From Kiritimatiellia bacterium (GTDB taxonomy: Bacteria > Verrucomicrobiota > Kiritimatiellia > RFP12 > UBA1067): DNA of 29,303 nucleotides. The stretch covers positions 1 to 29,303 of the forward strand of contig JAKSOY010000025.1 in assembly GCA_024405255.1 (NCBI GenBank), in the 5' to 3' direction. The position numbers and the translations under genes were made by a program. The notes under the pieces are model-generated. The model had not been told where the DNA came from. It saw only the letters and a list, made by a program, of their open reading frames with translations, and ran no database searches. Of this stretch, positions 15,169-27,700 are shown piece by piece. The stretch's first letter is position 1, and the number at the start of each line of letters is the position of its first letter.

Positions 15169-18100
15169 TCAGCGCAGGAAAACGGCGAGTCCGTTCGGCT
15201 TCGGGTTGCGCAGTACGAGCTGGCCATCGGCCTTCACGACGGCGCGCCAGCCGGTCTCCGGCTTGCCCGTCGTCGTATGCGCCGTGACGACGATCGCCGC
15301 CGCGTCTTCAGCCGTCGTTTCACCCGCCGCACAGAGCGGATACTCCTCGAGTCCCGCACGTCCGTCGATCACGACTTCGATCGCCTTCAGGTTCTTCGTG
15401 AAGTCCGTATTGACGAGTGCCGACGCATCGACGCAGACCTGGTCGCGCAGGCCCACCGTCACGCGCCACGTGCCCTGCGGACCGAACGCGAACCGACCTT
15501 CAAGCGCACCCGAACCGGCCAACACGCCATTGATGACACTGCAGCCCATTCCGTTGCTCTTGAGCGAGGACCCTTCCCCGAGCATCGTCTCGCCCGAGAG
15601 GCCCGGGAGATACGCCGAAAGATGGAAGTTGTCCTCCGTGAAGGCGAGATACCGCGTATCGTCCGGCGCGCAGAACGCAACCGCGCAGCGCTGGCCGATG
15701 GCGTCGATGTAGGTCGCACCGTAGCCACCGTACGTATCGGCGATCTGGATGTCGAAGAAATGCCAACCCCTTTCAATCGGCACGTTGTCGTTTTTGAATT
15801 CCGCATCGAACGACGGGTACGACACCACGATCTCGCCGTCGAGACGCAGACAGAACTTGTCATCGAACTTGCCCTTCACCTTCCACGTACCCGACTTCGG
15901 AATGTACACATAGCCCGAGACACGGTTGCGCATCGAATCGAGCATCGTGTTCGAGGTCGAGCAGAGGATGTCCTTGACGGACGTCAGAGTCTGGTCAACA
16001 CCATTATACGTCGTCGTGGTCTCCATCCAGTCGTCGAGATTATTGTTATTCGACGTAAAGCGCGTATCGTGCTGCCAACGCACCGTCGACTGAGGCCAAC
16101 CGCGCATCGTGAGCGTCGTCGGCGCAAACGGCTGGTAGAGCGATGCATCGAGCGAATCCTTCGCCGTCGCATTCCGCGTCCAGCCAAAGGCGAACTTCCC
16201 ATTGGCGCCGGACAGGATCGGACCCCAACCGCCCGTGTGCTGGCCGAAGAAGAGACGGAAGTCGTGCCAGCCCACCGAGAGTTCACGGCTGCCGGTGTTC
16301 TTCGTCGTCCAGTTGTTGTCCAACTTGATGTTACCCACCTGCGTGCCGTCGATTTCAAGATACGACGCATCGTCGTAGGCACCGAGGAAATACCACTCGC
16401 CCGCCTCATCCGGCGACACATAGAACTGGCCGGCATACGTGATGTAGTAGGTCCCCTTCGGCGAACCGCTCGCCGTATTCATTTCGTTGAAGTCCGTGAT
16501 GCGATCCGTATAGGTGCTCACGGTATTCGTCGCAATCCACTGATCGAGCGTACCGCCCTCGTAGCGGCGGCGCAGGAGCGGTGAACCCGAACCCACGGTG
16601 GCCGTCACGTTCTCGGCGAGTTCAAGCCCGCCCACGAAGGCATCCGCGCCCGCGAGGTTGACGGCGGCCGTCGGCTCCGTCTCGATCGTCCATTTGCCCG
16701 TCGGACACGTCGTCATCGTCGAAGCCGACATGAACGAACCGTCGCCCGTGAGCATGACGTCGCTCGCGCCCAGAATCGCGCCCCAGGAAACCTTGTGACC
16801 GTTCAGGTCGATCGTGTAGCTGTTGCCCGTCGCCTTCGCGTCCATGCCGAACGCCGCGAGGACGGACGCGTTATTCGCGAAGTCCGCCGTGGCCTTGAGC
16901 GTACCACGCTGGAGATCCGCATGCGGTGCGGCCGACGACCCTGCCACACTCGTCTGCAGACCGCCCGACCCCAGTTCGATCGTGCCGTCCACCTGGATCA
17001 GGCGGTTCGGATTGATCGTGATCTGCCGGGCCGCCAGCGTCGTGCCTTCGTCCACGCAGAAACGCGCGGACGTCGAGGTGTTGCCCAACGTCAGCGTATC
17101 GGCCGCCCAATTGGCCCCCTTCAGGGTGACCACCGCATTTTCGTTCGCCGAGAGGACGGCGACATCCTTCTTGTTGGCTCCGGCCTTCGTCACGAGATCG
17201 TCATACTGCGAACCGACCGCGAGCGGCTGGCCCACGAAGATTTGGACATTCGCGTTGACTTCATCGAACACCGGCGGCACGGTCGGCGCCGCCGTGGTGC
17301 CGCCATTGCCGAACCGCACGCCGCCACCGGTCAACTTCACATGGTTGGGCTGTTCGCCCTTGTCACCGATGAGGTTCAACCAGCCGGCGCTGTTTTCAAA
17401 GACACCCGTGCCCGTGATCGGCCCCGTAAACGTCACGTCAGCCGTCGCAGCCCGCACGATCGTACCATGGTTGACGATCGGCCCGTTGATCGTAAGCGCA
17501 CTTGATCCCGTCAGGTTCAACGTCGCATTCGAAGCGACATTCACCGGCGTCGCAATCGTACTCGTACCGCCCCACATGTAGAAGGTCGCGTCCGCCCCTT
17601 CATCGACAAAGAACGGCATCGTCGCCGGCATCGTCACCGCGAAGATGTCGACCTGGCCGCCGTCCGCAAGATGCACGCCATTCGTGATCGTGCCCGTGAG
17701 CGTGTTCTCGAACTGGGCCTTGCCCGTGACACGAATCGAATCGAGCGCGAAATCGACCCCGTAGAACGTGAAGCCGAATTTCGCCTCCTTCACCGTGTTC
17801 AGCGTGAGCGGGAACGCGCCTTCGACGCGGCCCTGGGTGATCCCCGAGTCGGCGTACGTACGCACGCCGATGTGGCCGCCGCCCACGAGCGCACCACCGT
17901 CCTTCACAATGAGACGCGAAAGATAGCCGGCCCAGTCGCCATTGGGCGTCTGGTTCTGGTAGTTGTAGAGCACGCCCTTGCCATCCGGACCCTCACCCGC
18001 AATGGAGACCGTCTTGCCGCGCGTCGGCTCGATGATATTGCGCGTACCCGTGCCGTTGTTGACGTCGAACGCGAGACGCGCACCCGCCGCCACGTCGATC

Positions 18101-21100
18101 GTGCCCGTGCCGTCCGTCTTCGCCTTCGCCGTGCTCGTCGAGACAAGACGCAGCTCGCCGCCGGCGACCGTCACGTTCTTCGCCTGATGCACGGCCGTAT
18201 CGTCGATCGTCAGCGTGCCCTCGCCGGTCTTTGTGAAGTTCTCGGCGTTCGCGCTCACATTGCCCGTGATCGTCACCGGACCCACCGCGTTCAAATCGAA
18301 CGTACCGCCCGAGCCGAGCGTCACCGGCGCGGTAATCGTCTGAGCCGCCGTCGAGGCATTGGTGATCGACATCTGGACGCCGAGCAGCGATTCGCCGCCG
18401 TGCGTGTAGCTGGCCGCATCCGCCGTGTAGGCGAGATCGCTCACCAACAGGCCCGAAAGGTCCATCGTCGTCTCGCCGCCCGCCGCAGTGAACGTCACGG
18501 ACGCGCCGTTCTGCGGCAACAGGCCGTTCTGCCAGTTGGCGGCTGTGGACCAGTTGCCGTTCGCGCCGCCACCGATCCAGACCGCACCTTCCACCGCCTG
18601 CGGCACGAGCTGAAGATTGCCGTTCGCCACCGCGAGCCGCGCCGGAATTTCGCTTGCGAGCACAAAGCGCGCGAGGTCGGCCTCGGTGAGCGCACCCCCC
18701 GTGAGGAGCGTACGCGGCGCGTCCACTCCCGCCACGCTGAACGCGTTGACGGAAATCGTGACCGGCTGGAGCGTCGATACTGTCGAAAGATCAAGCCGCG
18801 AGCAGGCAAGCGTGTCGTTGCCGTCCGGGGTCACATCGAAGACGAGATGCGAACCGCCCGCGAGCGCAAGCGTACCCGCCACCGTGTGCGTCGCCGCCGC
18901 ATTGTTGGCGAAGGAGAGATAGCCGCCTTCCACCGTCAGAGTCGGGAAGCTCGTCACCCCCGCCACATTCACAGTTCCGAGTCCGACCTTCGTGATCTCC
19001 GAGCAATTGGCCGGCACATCCGCCGCCGTGAAGGTGCCGGACTGCAGTTCAAGGTCCGTTCCCGTCGTGTAATAGGCACGCCCCATGCCGGCGACAAACG
19101 GTTCGCTCGCGCCGAGGTTGCCGTAGAAGGTGTTGTTGTGCACGCGGTCGACAAGGCCCACCTCGCCGTTCGCCTTGCGGTACGGCACGAGATCGCGCTG
19201 CACCACACTGCCGTCCATGATCTTGAACGAATAGAGCTTCATCAGGCAGTAGGAGGTGTCGCGCTGCTCGCCCGTGCCATCGTGCTTGTTCAGGTCGAAA
19301 ATATAGCAGTTGTTCACGCAGTCGTTCAGCGAACCGGTCGTCTTGATGGATCCCGTCGCCGTCGGATCGTCGACACGATACCACGAACAGTTCTGCCCCT
19401 CGGCGGTCACCTGGATCTTCGTATCCATGATGAGCGGGCCGCCCGGCGTCTCCACCCCCGTACGGGTATAGACCGTCGTCGGGGACTTGCTCGACTTCGC
19501 AAACAACCCGAAGCAATTGTAGCTGTAAGAATACTTGCGCGAACCGAAGACGGCGGACCAGGTTTTGGGCTGCGTACTCTTCACGTCCACCACGCACTCG
19601 ACCTTCGAAAGCGTCTTGAGGATGTAGCCGGTGTTGATGTACTGGTCGCTCGTCGACTCGATGTAGTCGAGATAGCCCTCGCGGGTCTCGTCACCCGGCA
19701 CGGCGAAGCTGCCCGTGCCCGCGTTCGCGTAGAAGCGGCGGCCGACGAGGTCGTAGAGCCCCGCCTCGCCCTGCGCGTTCTGGCAGGGCACGAAGTCACG
19801 CACGAGGTCTTCGCCACCCGCCCACATCTTCATGCGGTAGAACTTGAAAATCGAGCGCTTGTCGCCGTTGTTCAGGCCGAAAATCGCGAGTTCCCGGTTC
19901 GCCGTCGCGATCACCTGATTGGTCGCCGCGACGCGCGTTTCCGTGCCAGTGGCAACCTTCGTCAGCGTGATTGTACATGGCTCGACGAGCACCGAATAGT
20001 CGGTGTTCGCCTCGACGGACGGCAGAATCGCTCCTGCAGAATGGAACATGAAACGGTTGGCGCTCGTATTGTTCTGCATATTGAAGAGGAAACGGCTGCC
20101 GCCCCACACGTCCTGTCCGAAGAGCGCCACGGACGCCACGTAGTGTACGCCGCCGAAGTCCATCTGCACGCGCGTATCATGCTGGGCGAGGAAGCCCGTG
20201 AGGATGTACTGTCCGCCCAAAGACTGGATGTACGACAGACGCGTGTAGCCGGCCGGCAGGCGGTTCGCCGCATGCGGCACGTACGAAATTGCACCGTCGT
20301 CCGCCACCGTGATTTCGAAGGTGAAGCGTTCGGCACCCTGCACGTCGAAGACGTCGGCTGGAACGAGACCCTCCGCAAGGGTGAAGTCGTTGAGGTTGAG
20401 TCCGGTCGCGACGGCGACGCCGTCCACGAGGGAGGTTTCGTCGACAGCCGGAATGATGATCCGTCCGCCTGTCACCTGCACGGGTTCGGCGTGTGCGGGG
20501 ATCTTGCCGGCGACCAGGTAGCCGCCCGCGAGAGTGAGCGCGGCGAGCGTGCCGTTCTCCACCTGCAGCGAACCATCCTGGACCACAACCGAGAAGCCCT
20601 CTCCGACCGAACCCAGAACCAACGCACCGATACCGCGCTTCGTCAGCGTCGTCGCCGTTGCACCTTCCGCGAGGGTCATCGGGATATCGATGTGTCCACC
20701 CAGGATGGTGTCGATCGTGCCGCCGTTCTCGGTGAAGAGGATACGCCGTCCCACCGTGTCCTGCGCGTGGTCTTCACAATAGGTGATGAGATAGCCGTGC
20801 GATCTCACATTGCCGTCCTGGCCGATGTTCTTCAAAGTGCCGCCGTCGAAAATGAGCGTCGTGTTCGCACTGCGGCAGTTCAGGATACCACAGCGCAATT
20901 CGCCGCCCGTGCGAAGCGTCATCGTCGCCGTACCGCCCGCCACCGAGGTGAGAATCGCCCACTTGTTGTTGGGCACGCTGACGACGGCCGTCTTCGCGGG
21001 GTCGCCGCTGCCGATGACCACTTTCGCCACGGCGCTCGCGTTGTTGGCGATGTTGAGGTCGCCTTTGATGTCCACGAGTCCACCCGCGAATGTGACATCC

Positions 21101-21642
21101 GCGTAGGCATTCGGGTTCTGGGCGATTTTGAAGTTGCTGCCCACGTTGATCGTGCCGCCCTGCATGTCGAACCAGGCCTTGCCCTTCAAGCCGATCCAGG
21201 CTTCTGCCGAGGTCGTATAGGTGCCGCTCAGAATGCGCAAGGCCAGGTTCTGATTGTCTCCGTCACAGAAACGGAAATGGTTGGCCGTCTGCGTCAAGCC
21301 ATTCGCGGGATCGGTGGCCTGAAGCGTGATCGGGAGGCAGGCGCCCGAAACCGGATCGAATATGACCTGACCCGAGTCTGCGCCCGCCCAGGTGTAGTTG
21401 CCACCGGCCGAAATTACACGGTCAAACGTCACTGTCCGCTGGTTGTTGACGAAATTGTTGTGGTAGAAACGGACAGCATCGCCCCCATCCGGAACCTTGT
21501 TCAGCGACCAGTTCGCCGGATTCGAGACGAGTCCATCCCCGCCAGCACCCGTCCAGTCGTTTACACCCATCGCGCAAAACGCCACGCCTGCCACCACAGC
21601 CATCGCAAGATACGACGACACCTTTGAACGATTCCTATTCAT
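15169..21642 (-). CDS. Giant exported surface-type protein with paired YIES-type and PA14-like modules
   Basis: 2157 aa with a signal peptide (SSYLAMAVVAGVAFCAMG). Mature part: VNDWTGAGGDG..NPANW cap and beta-rich repeats (about 28-465) with Gly-rich strands typical of beta-helix/autotransporter passenger domains. Then come two copies of a module of about 190 residues (about 466-655 and 655-855), each with YI(Q/E)S...QYI.TG near the start and RD(F/L)VP....GE.GL.D.V near the end. A second W(I/T)GGGANGN..ANW cap lies near 1024, followed by further beta-strand repeats. Two PA14-like units follow: GQFYVSPDEAGEWYFLGAYD (about 1735-1810) and GYVYIPKSGTWKVKGKFDD (about 1905-1980). The protein ends PNGLAVFLR. 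No beta-barrel translocator is seen. AAGGAG lies 10 bases before the ATG. Probably cell-surface or secreted, perhaps glycan-binding; no catalytic site was recognised. Confidence 0.85.
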   Translation of the reverse strand: MNRNRSKVSSYLAMAVVAGVAFCAMGVNDWTGAGGDGLVSNPANWSLNKVPDGGDAVRFYHNNFVNNQRTVTFDRVISAGGNYTWAGADSGQVIFDPVSGACLPITLQATDPANGLTQTANHFRFCDGDNQNLALRILSGTYTTSAEAWIGLKGKAWFDMQGGTINVGSNFKIAQNPNAYADVTFAGGLVDIKGDLNIANNASAVAKVVIGSGDPAKTAVVSVPNNKWAILTSVAGGTATMTLRTGGELRCGILNCRSANTTLIFDGGTLKNIGQDGNVRSHGYLITYCEDHAQDTVGRRILFTENGGTIDTILGGHIDIPMTLAEGATATTLTKRGIGALVLGSVGEGFSVVVQDGSLQVENGTLAALTLAGGYLVAGKIPAHAEPVQVTGGRIIIPAVDETSLVDGVAVATGLNLNDFTLAEGLVPADVFDVQGAERFTFEITVADDGAISYVPHAANRLPAGYTRLSYIQSLGGQYILTGFLAQHDTRVQMDFGGVHYVASVALFGQDVWGGSRFLFNMQNNTSANRFMFHSAGAILPSVEANTDYSVLVEPCTITLTKVATGTETRVAATNQVIATANRELAIFGLNNGDKRSIFKFYRMKMWAGGEDLVRDFVPCQNAQGEAGLYDLVGRRFYANAGTGSFAVPGDETREGYLDYIESTSDQYINTGYILKTLSKVECVVDVKSTQPKTWSAVFGSRKYSYSYNCFGLFAKSSKSPTTVYTRTGVETPGGPLIMDTKIQVTAEGQNCSWYRVDDPTATGSIKTTGSLNDCVNNCYIFDLNKHDGTGEQRDTSYCLMKLYSFKIMDGSVVQRDLVPYRKANGEVGLVDRVHNNTFYGNLGASEPFVAGMGRAYYTTGTDLELQSGTFTAADVPANCSEITKVGLGTVNVAGVTSFPTLTVEGGYLSFANNAAATHTVAGTLALAGGSHLVFDVTPDGNDTLACSRLDLSTVSTLQPVTISVNAFSVAGVDAPRTLLTGGALTEADLARFVLASEIPARLAVANGNLQLVPQAVEGAVWIGGGANGNWSTAANWQNGLLPQNGASVTFTAAGGETTMDLSGLLVSDLAYTADAASYTHGGESLLGVQMSITNASTAAQTITAPVTLGSGGTFDLNAVGPVTITGNVSANAENFTKTGEGTLTIDDTAVHQAKNVTVAGGELRLVSTSTAKAKTDGTGTIDVAAGARLAFDVNNGTGTRNIIEPTRGKTVSIAGEGPDGKGVLYNYQNQTPNGDWAGYLSRLIVKDGGALVGGGHIGVRTYADSGITQGRVEGAFPLTLNTVKEAKFGFTFYGVDFALDSIRVTGKAQFENTLTGTITNGVHLADGGQVDIFAVTMPATMPFFVDEGADATFYMWGGTSTIATPVNVASNATLNLTGSSALTINGPIVNHGTIVRAATADVTFTGPITGTGVFENSAGWLNLIGDKGEQPNHVKLTGGGVRFGNGGTTAAPTVPPVFDEVNANVQIFVGQPLAVGSQYDDLVTKAGANKKDVAVLSANENAVVTLKGANWAADTLTLGNTSTSARFCVDEGTTLAARQITINPNRLIQVDGTIELGSGGLQTSVAGSSAAPHADLQRGTLKATADFANNASVLAAFGMDAKATGNSYTIDLNGHKVSWGAILGASDVMLTGDGSFMSASTMTTCPTGKWTIETEPTAAVNLAGADAFVGGLELAENVTATVGSGSPLLRRRYEGGTLDQWIATNTVSTYTDRITDFNEMNTASGSPKGTYYITYAGQFYVSPDEAGEWYFLGAYDDASYLEIDGTQVGNIKLDNNWTTKNTGSRELSVGWHDFRLFFGQHTGGWGPILSGANGKFAFGWTRNATAKDSLDASLYQPFAPTTLTMRGWPQSTVRWQHDTRFTSNNNNLDDWMETTTTYNGVDQTLTSVKDILCSTSNTMLDSMRNRVSGYVYIPKSGTWKVKGKFDDKFCLRLDGEIVVSYPSFDAEFKNDNVPIERGWHFFDIQIADTYGGYGATYIDAIGQRCAVAFCAPDDTRYLAFTEDNFHLSAYLPGLSGETMLGEGSSLKSNGMGCSVINGVLAGSGALEGRFAFGPQGTWRVTVGLRDQVCVDASALVNTDFTKNLKAIEVVIDGRAGLEEYPLCAAGETTAEDAAAIVVTAHTTTGKPETGWRAVVKADGQLVLRNPKPNGLAVFLR

Positions 21643-21698
21643 AGACCTTTGTCTCCTTAAAAATGCAAGTGTATTATCTTATCCCCTCATGCGGGTCG

Positions 21699-21719
21699 GG
21701 CGCGCGCACTGCGCGCGCC
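21699..21719. terminator. Hairpin between the two giant genes
   Basis: A 9-bp perfect stem GGCGCGCGC/GCGCGCGCC with a 3-base loop lies 12 bases past the stop codon of the 2370-aa gene. It is very stable but lacks a following T-run. The giant genes are 88 bp apart; this hairpin could end or attenuate transcription between them. Confidence 0.65.
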
Positions 21720-21730
21720 GCAAAACACGA

Positions 21731-24700
21731 TTAGCGCACAAACAGAATGAGTCCGCCTTCCACATACAAGCCGTCGGGCTTCACGATCAGGCGGCGGCCC
21801 CGACGACGGCTGGCCGCGTCGAGCGTGAATTTCATATCCGCCAGATTCTCGGGCGCGCGGCCCGTCCAGTCGACGACCTTACCATTGCCGAGAATCGGAC
21901 GATCGCTCAGCGTCACGCCGATTTCCAAGGCATCCGCCGCGAACTTCATCTCCCGCGCACCGCCCGTAAACGCGCTCACGAGGGAGAACACGTCCTTCTG
22001 CGCCGAAAGGTCGAGCGTTGCGCCGTTCTGCAGTTCGCAGCCGCGGAAGTACTTGCCCGCCGCCGGCGTGAACGTGCCGAGCACCTTGATGATGTTGGTG
22101 CCGTTGTTGTAGTTCGCCGAATAGAGCGCCGTGTAGTCCTTGAGCGTAATCGCCCCGCCGGTGTCGTCGGCGATTTCAATCGCGCAGTTCGCGCGCAGCG
22201 ACACCGTGGACGCATCGAGCGCACCATGGTACACGCGGAACCAGCCGCCGCTCGTGATGTCGAGCGTGCCGTTGCGAATCACCGTCGTGTTCGCACCGAT
22301 CGAGAAGTAGCGGCCGTCACGGCCAATCGGCACCGTGAGGGTGTGTCCGCCCATGTCGATGTAGTGCTGATCCCACCACACCGAGAGCGCCCGCACCGGC
22401 TCGAGCCGCGAGTCCGCCGTGAGGAGAATCTTGCCCAGCGCCGTGCCGTCCTTGAGGTCCGCGCCCGTGTTGCGGATCGTGCCACCGTCGAGGACGAATT
22501 TGACGACCGTGTGTTCACCGTAGCCATTGCTTTCGAACACGGTGCCTTCGTGCAGCAGCATCTCCGACCCAAACGGACCGAACAAGTACTGCGTACCGGT
22601 CTTGTTCGGGCGAATCTGGCCCGCCATCACCTCGTTGCCGCCGGTGTAGGTCTGACTGGAGCAGTTGCCCACGTACGTGCCCTGGCCCTCCTTGACGAGC
22701 TTGACGTTGTTCTTGATGACGACGCCGTTGTTGAACACGGTCTTGCCCGCCGACACATCGAGGTGCACTTCGCCGCGATGGTTAGCGCCGAGCCACTTCT
22801 GCTGCAGGTACTGCGTGATCGCGGTGCGGTCGGCATCACCGAGCGTCGTCGCGAAGCAGATGAGTTCGCAGAGCTGGCGGCCGCCGGTGCGGGTAGTGTC
22901 GCCCGTCTTGCAGTTGCGGTCCGTCGTGAGCCGGTTGGAACAGGCATCGGTTTTCATCGTCGCCGAAATGACCTGGAAGTCATTGTCGGGAATGTAGTCG
23001 GCACCGATATTGACCGGGGTGGTGCCGTTCCAGATGGTGGCAAACTGATGATGGGCGTTGTTGCCATACTGACCGGCCACACCACGGTGGAAGTGGTAGG
23101 TACTCGTATCGCCGAGCAGGAACGCGGCTTCGCTCTTCACGATCTTGACGACCCAGAAGATGGTACGCAGATTCGTGAAGCGTCCGTACTGCATGTCAAG
23201 GTTGCTGCCCACCCCGCCGAAGTCCACCGTGGGACGCGCCCAGCTCGTGGTGTTGTACGTCGGTGCCGAAGTGGCGGTGGCGGCCACGTGGTTCATGTCC
23301 TTCGACACCCACTTCGTCACCTTGTTGTTCGCGTCGAGCGTGAGCGTTGACGTGTCGGCCGCATCGAGCCAGAAGCGGGCGGACGACGCGATGATCGCCG
23401 GAGCCTCAAGTGTCGTGCTGTTGTAGGAGCAGTCGATCGTGCCCGACGCCGGGAATTCGCTCAGGTAGAGCTTGTGTCCGTTGAGGTCGACCGAACCGAG
23501 CGTGGCGACCGCGCTAAGTCCGCGCCAATCGCAGTCGGCCGTCAACTGGATCGCCCCCATGTCAAGCGAGCGATACGCGAAATTCACGCCCGCCGGGAAA
23601 TCGACCGCCACCCGGCCCGAGATGTGCACCACCGTTTCCGCACCCGGGAGGCCCTCCTCCACCACGGTACCGGCCGCGTTGCGGCAGGTCCAGTTCACCG
23701 GCTTCGTGACATCACCGTCGCCCGCGGAACCGGTCCACACCGCATCCGTCACCGTCAGGTCGATCGGGCCGCCGTAGTAGAGGCCGTCAAAGGCCACCAG
23801 CGGCTGTTCGGTCGCCGTCGCGGCGCTTGTCTCGTCCCACTGGAACACGGTCGTTGCCGACGGCGGCGTGGTCCACGCAATCACCTTGTCGCCGGCCGCG
23901 AAGGTGCGGCCGCGGACATCGATGGTAATGGTGGCTTCGGGCGCGAAGCTGACTGCGGGACGCGACGGGCTGAAGGCCGTCGTGGCCGAGAACGTCGTCG
24001 TGCGGTTGGTCAGGCACAGGGTCGCGCCATCCTGCAGCGTGCAGCCGTAGAAGTTGTCCGTCAGCGGCCTGAAGGTGCCATACACGTTGAGCGCCGCGGA
24101 GCCGGCGTGGTTACGGTTCGTCGAGGAGCTCGTGTAGTCATGGATCTGGACCGCCGCCCCCATGCTGAGCGGGCCGTCGGTCACGAGGTCGACCGTGTGC
24201 CAGTCGTCAGCATCCGTCACCACCAGCTGGCCGTTGCCCTCCAGGCGCACCGTACCGTTCGTGAAGACCGTCGAGTAGGGATAGAGGTTCTGTCCGTTCA
24301 TCTGGAATGTGAACGTGTTGCTGTGGAGATCGACCCGGCCCTTCGCGTCGTTCTGGTAGAACGTGGTCTGGTAGCCGAGCACAAAGGTGGAGTCCACCAA
24401 AACGTCGGTCGGACCAAACCCGCCCCATTTGAGGTTCATCGTGCAGCCCAAGTTGGAAAGCGTACCACCATCAAGGACGATGTGAAAATTGCGAGCGTCG
24501 TAGTTGCCCAGGGTTTCAAAAGTCGCCCCCGCCCCCACGAAAAATTCTGTACCGCCCATTCTGCCGTAGGCGAGCGAATTGGAGAAATCCCACCCCGTGT
24601 TGTTCTGGCCGCTGAAGACCGTCGTGGCCGTGCCGTCCTGAATCACATTGCCACCGAAGTAGCTCTGGCTCTTCCGTGCCGCAACATACGTGCCTTCGCC

Positions 24701-27700
24701 CTCCTTGGTGAGGGTGAGATTACCGGAAAGCGTGAGATTCCGGTTGACGAAGGTCTCATCCGCCGGCACCTCGAGGCACAGATTGCCCGTCGTGCCAGGC
24801 TTCTGCCACTTCTGCATCAGGTACTGGGTGACCTCGGTTCGCTCGGAGTCGTTCAATACGCGCGTGAAGCAGATGATTTCCTGCAGCTGGCGGCCGCCAG
24901 TGCGCGCACCGTTGTTGATGTCGCGGTCGTTGGTGAGCGAGTCGGACGGACAGTCCTGGGACAACGTCACCGAGATCACCTGGAAATCGTCATCGGGAAT
25001 GGGCGTCGTGCTCCACTCGGGAATCGGAGTGAGCCCGTTCCAGACCGAGGAGAAGGGACAATACTGGGTGAACCCGTAGGACCCGTTGTCATTGCGATGG
25101 AATTTGTAGGCACCCTTGGTACCGTTGATGTCGCCAAGCAGGAAGGCCGCAGCCGTCTTCTGGATCTTCATCACCCAGAACACCGTGCGCAGCGTAGTGA
25201 AGCGCGGATAGGTCATGTCGCGCTTCGAACCCGCCGCACCGAAGTCGACGCACGGGCGTCCATAGGCCCGCGGCGTCCACAGGGGCTTCGTGGCGGCGGC
25301 CGTGGCGGTCGCGCCGCTCGCGTTCTTGCTCCGCCATTCTGTGACCGTGCCATCGGCGGCGATCGTCATCGTCGAGGGATCGGCGGCGTCGAGCCAGAGG
25401 CAGGCCTGCGAGGTGACGTCAGGGGCTGCACCGGTGCCGAGCTCCAAGGACGACGTTATTTCGCCCACGCCATCGGGACTCGCCCGCGTGCGCAGTGTGT
25501 GGCCATTGAGATCGAGGAGTCCGCGGAATTCAACCGCGCCCGAAAGACCACGCCAATCGCAGTCGGCCGTGAGCTTCGCATCCTCCACCACGACGCGGGC
25601 GCACGTAAACGGCGTTGTTACGGGCACGTTGAGCGCACAGTCGCCGGCGAGGCGGATTTCAGAATGGGCACCGGGTACACCGTCCACAACGCCCTCGCCA
25701 AGGCCGTTCGTGCAGGTCCAGTTGGCGGAATTGGCGGGGTTGCCGTCGCCACCAGCACCGGTCCAGCGCGCGGTAACCACAAGGTTGGGATCGGTTTCCA
25801 CGCCATAGTAGAGGCCGTCGTCCTTCAAAACGGGCTGAACCGTGTCGTCCAAGGCGGCCGTCGCGTCGTCCCATTTGAAGGTCACATTCGCAGGAATGGC
25901 GCTCCACTTCATGAGACGTTCACCCTTCGAGAGGGTACGACCGTGGACGTCGATCGTGACCGTGGTATTCGGTTCGAACATCAGACGATGGTCGGCACGA
26001 GCGGCACCCGTGCCCGTGAGCGCCTGGCTCAGGGTATCCCAGGCGCCCGTCTCGCCCGTGAGATCGAGCATGGATCCATCAAGCATGTAGACGCGGGCAA
26101 AGGTTTTGCTCAGCGGCTTGAAGGTACCGCCCACGCGAAAGACGCCCATGCCGTTATCCTGATGGTAGTCATCGCCCTGATAGCGGAACGTGAGGTTGTG
26201 GACGGTCGAGGTCCAGCACATCCAGAGCGGACAGTCGATATCCATGTCGAGGTCGGGCGCCGTCATCTCGCTCCAGATCTTGAGCCGCCCGAGGCCATGG
26301 ATACGCAACGTACCATTGCGGATGGCGAAGGAGTTATTCGCATTAAAGCAGAGACAGTTGTCCGCCGTGGGAACCGACACATCGAGGAGATGTCCGCCCA
26401 AGTCAACATCGGCGCCCGCGAAGCCCAGCGAGTGTCCGGCGTCGATCGTGCTGTCGGCCGTGACCGTGGTGTTTCCGAACGGACCCGCCCCGTCGAGCGC
26501 CGCGCCGGTATTGCACACGTGCGCGCCGGCGAACTCGGTGCGGTATTCGGTAGAGTTGGAGATGCCGTTCGCGTCGAATGTGGCGCCGGCGCTATGCTTG
26601 AGCAGCGTGTTCTGCGCGCCGAGCGGAGACTGGTTGGCGATGCGCCCGGGCTTGATCGTGCCCGCGACCGACTCGAACCCGCCCAAGAAGTCGCAACCGG
26701 CGCAGGCGGCCACGAAGGTGCCGGCGCCTTCCTTGATGAACTTCACGTTGCCGGAGATGCGCAGCGAGTTGTTGACCAGCTCCGTCCCTTCCGGCACGTC
26801 GAGCCGCAGCGTGGCAGTGGGAAGCTTCTCGCCGGTGAGCCACTTCCGCTGCAGATACTGCGTGATCGCCGTGCGGTCTTCGTCGCTCAGCACGGTCTTG
26901 AAGCAAATGAGTTCGGAGAGCTGGCGGCCACCGGTGCGTCCGCTGACATTGCGGTCTCTGGTGAACGAGTCGGAACAGCTGTCTTGGGACATCGTGGCGG
27001 AAATCACCTGATAGTCGTCGTCGGGAATGAACTCGGTGCCCCAATCGACGACGGTCGTCCCATTCCAGACCGACGCGAACTTGGTGAAATTGGGGTTGCC
27101 GTATTGTCCCTGCAGACCGCGATGGAAGTTGTAGACGCCACTGCCATTATTGTAATCGCCGAGAAGGAAGGCAGCTTCGGTCTTGGCGATCTTGACCACC
27201 CAGAAGACCGTGCGCAGATTCGTGAACCGGGGATAGAGCATGTTGCGATTCGAACCCGCCACGCCGAAGTCGATGGCAAGGCGTCCATTGAACGTCGTGG
27301 TCGGAATCGGACTGGCCCCCGAAGCCGTGGCGACCACATGCTGGGGATCGCGGGAGGTCCAGCGCGCCAAATAGCCATTGTCGTCATATTCGAGCGAATC
27401 CGCATCATTGGCGTCGAACCAGAGAACGGAGGAATTGGCGACGATTTCAGGGGCGGCTTCGATCATCGTGGGCGAGGTGACGACACCTGTACCCGCGAGA
27501 CGGGCGACGCGGAGGGTGTGTCCCGCGAGGTCGAGCTTGCCGTCGACCGTGAACGCGCCGAGTCCGCGCCAGTCGCAGTCCGCCGTGAGCGTGCAGTTGC
27601 CGAACGAAAGCGAACCATAGGGGAACACCGTGCCCGCCGGGAAGTTGAGCGAGAGATTGCCGGCGATCGTAACGGCGGTGGCGGTGGTGGGGAGCACGCC

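Noticed and set aside
15154..16584. Plus-strand open frame of 476 codons
   Set aside because: Antisense of the C-terminal part of the 2157-aa protein; Arg-rich, no domain.
17671..21627. Plus-strand open frame of 1318 codons opposite the 2157-aa gene
   Set aside because: Same composition pattern (Arg, His, Val, Glu-rich), no ribosome binding site or domain; antisense shadow.
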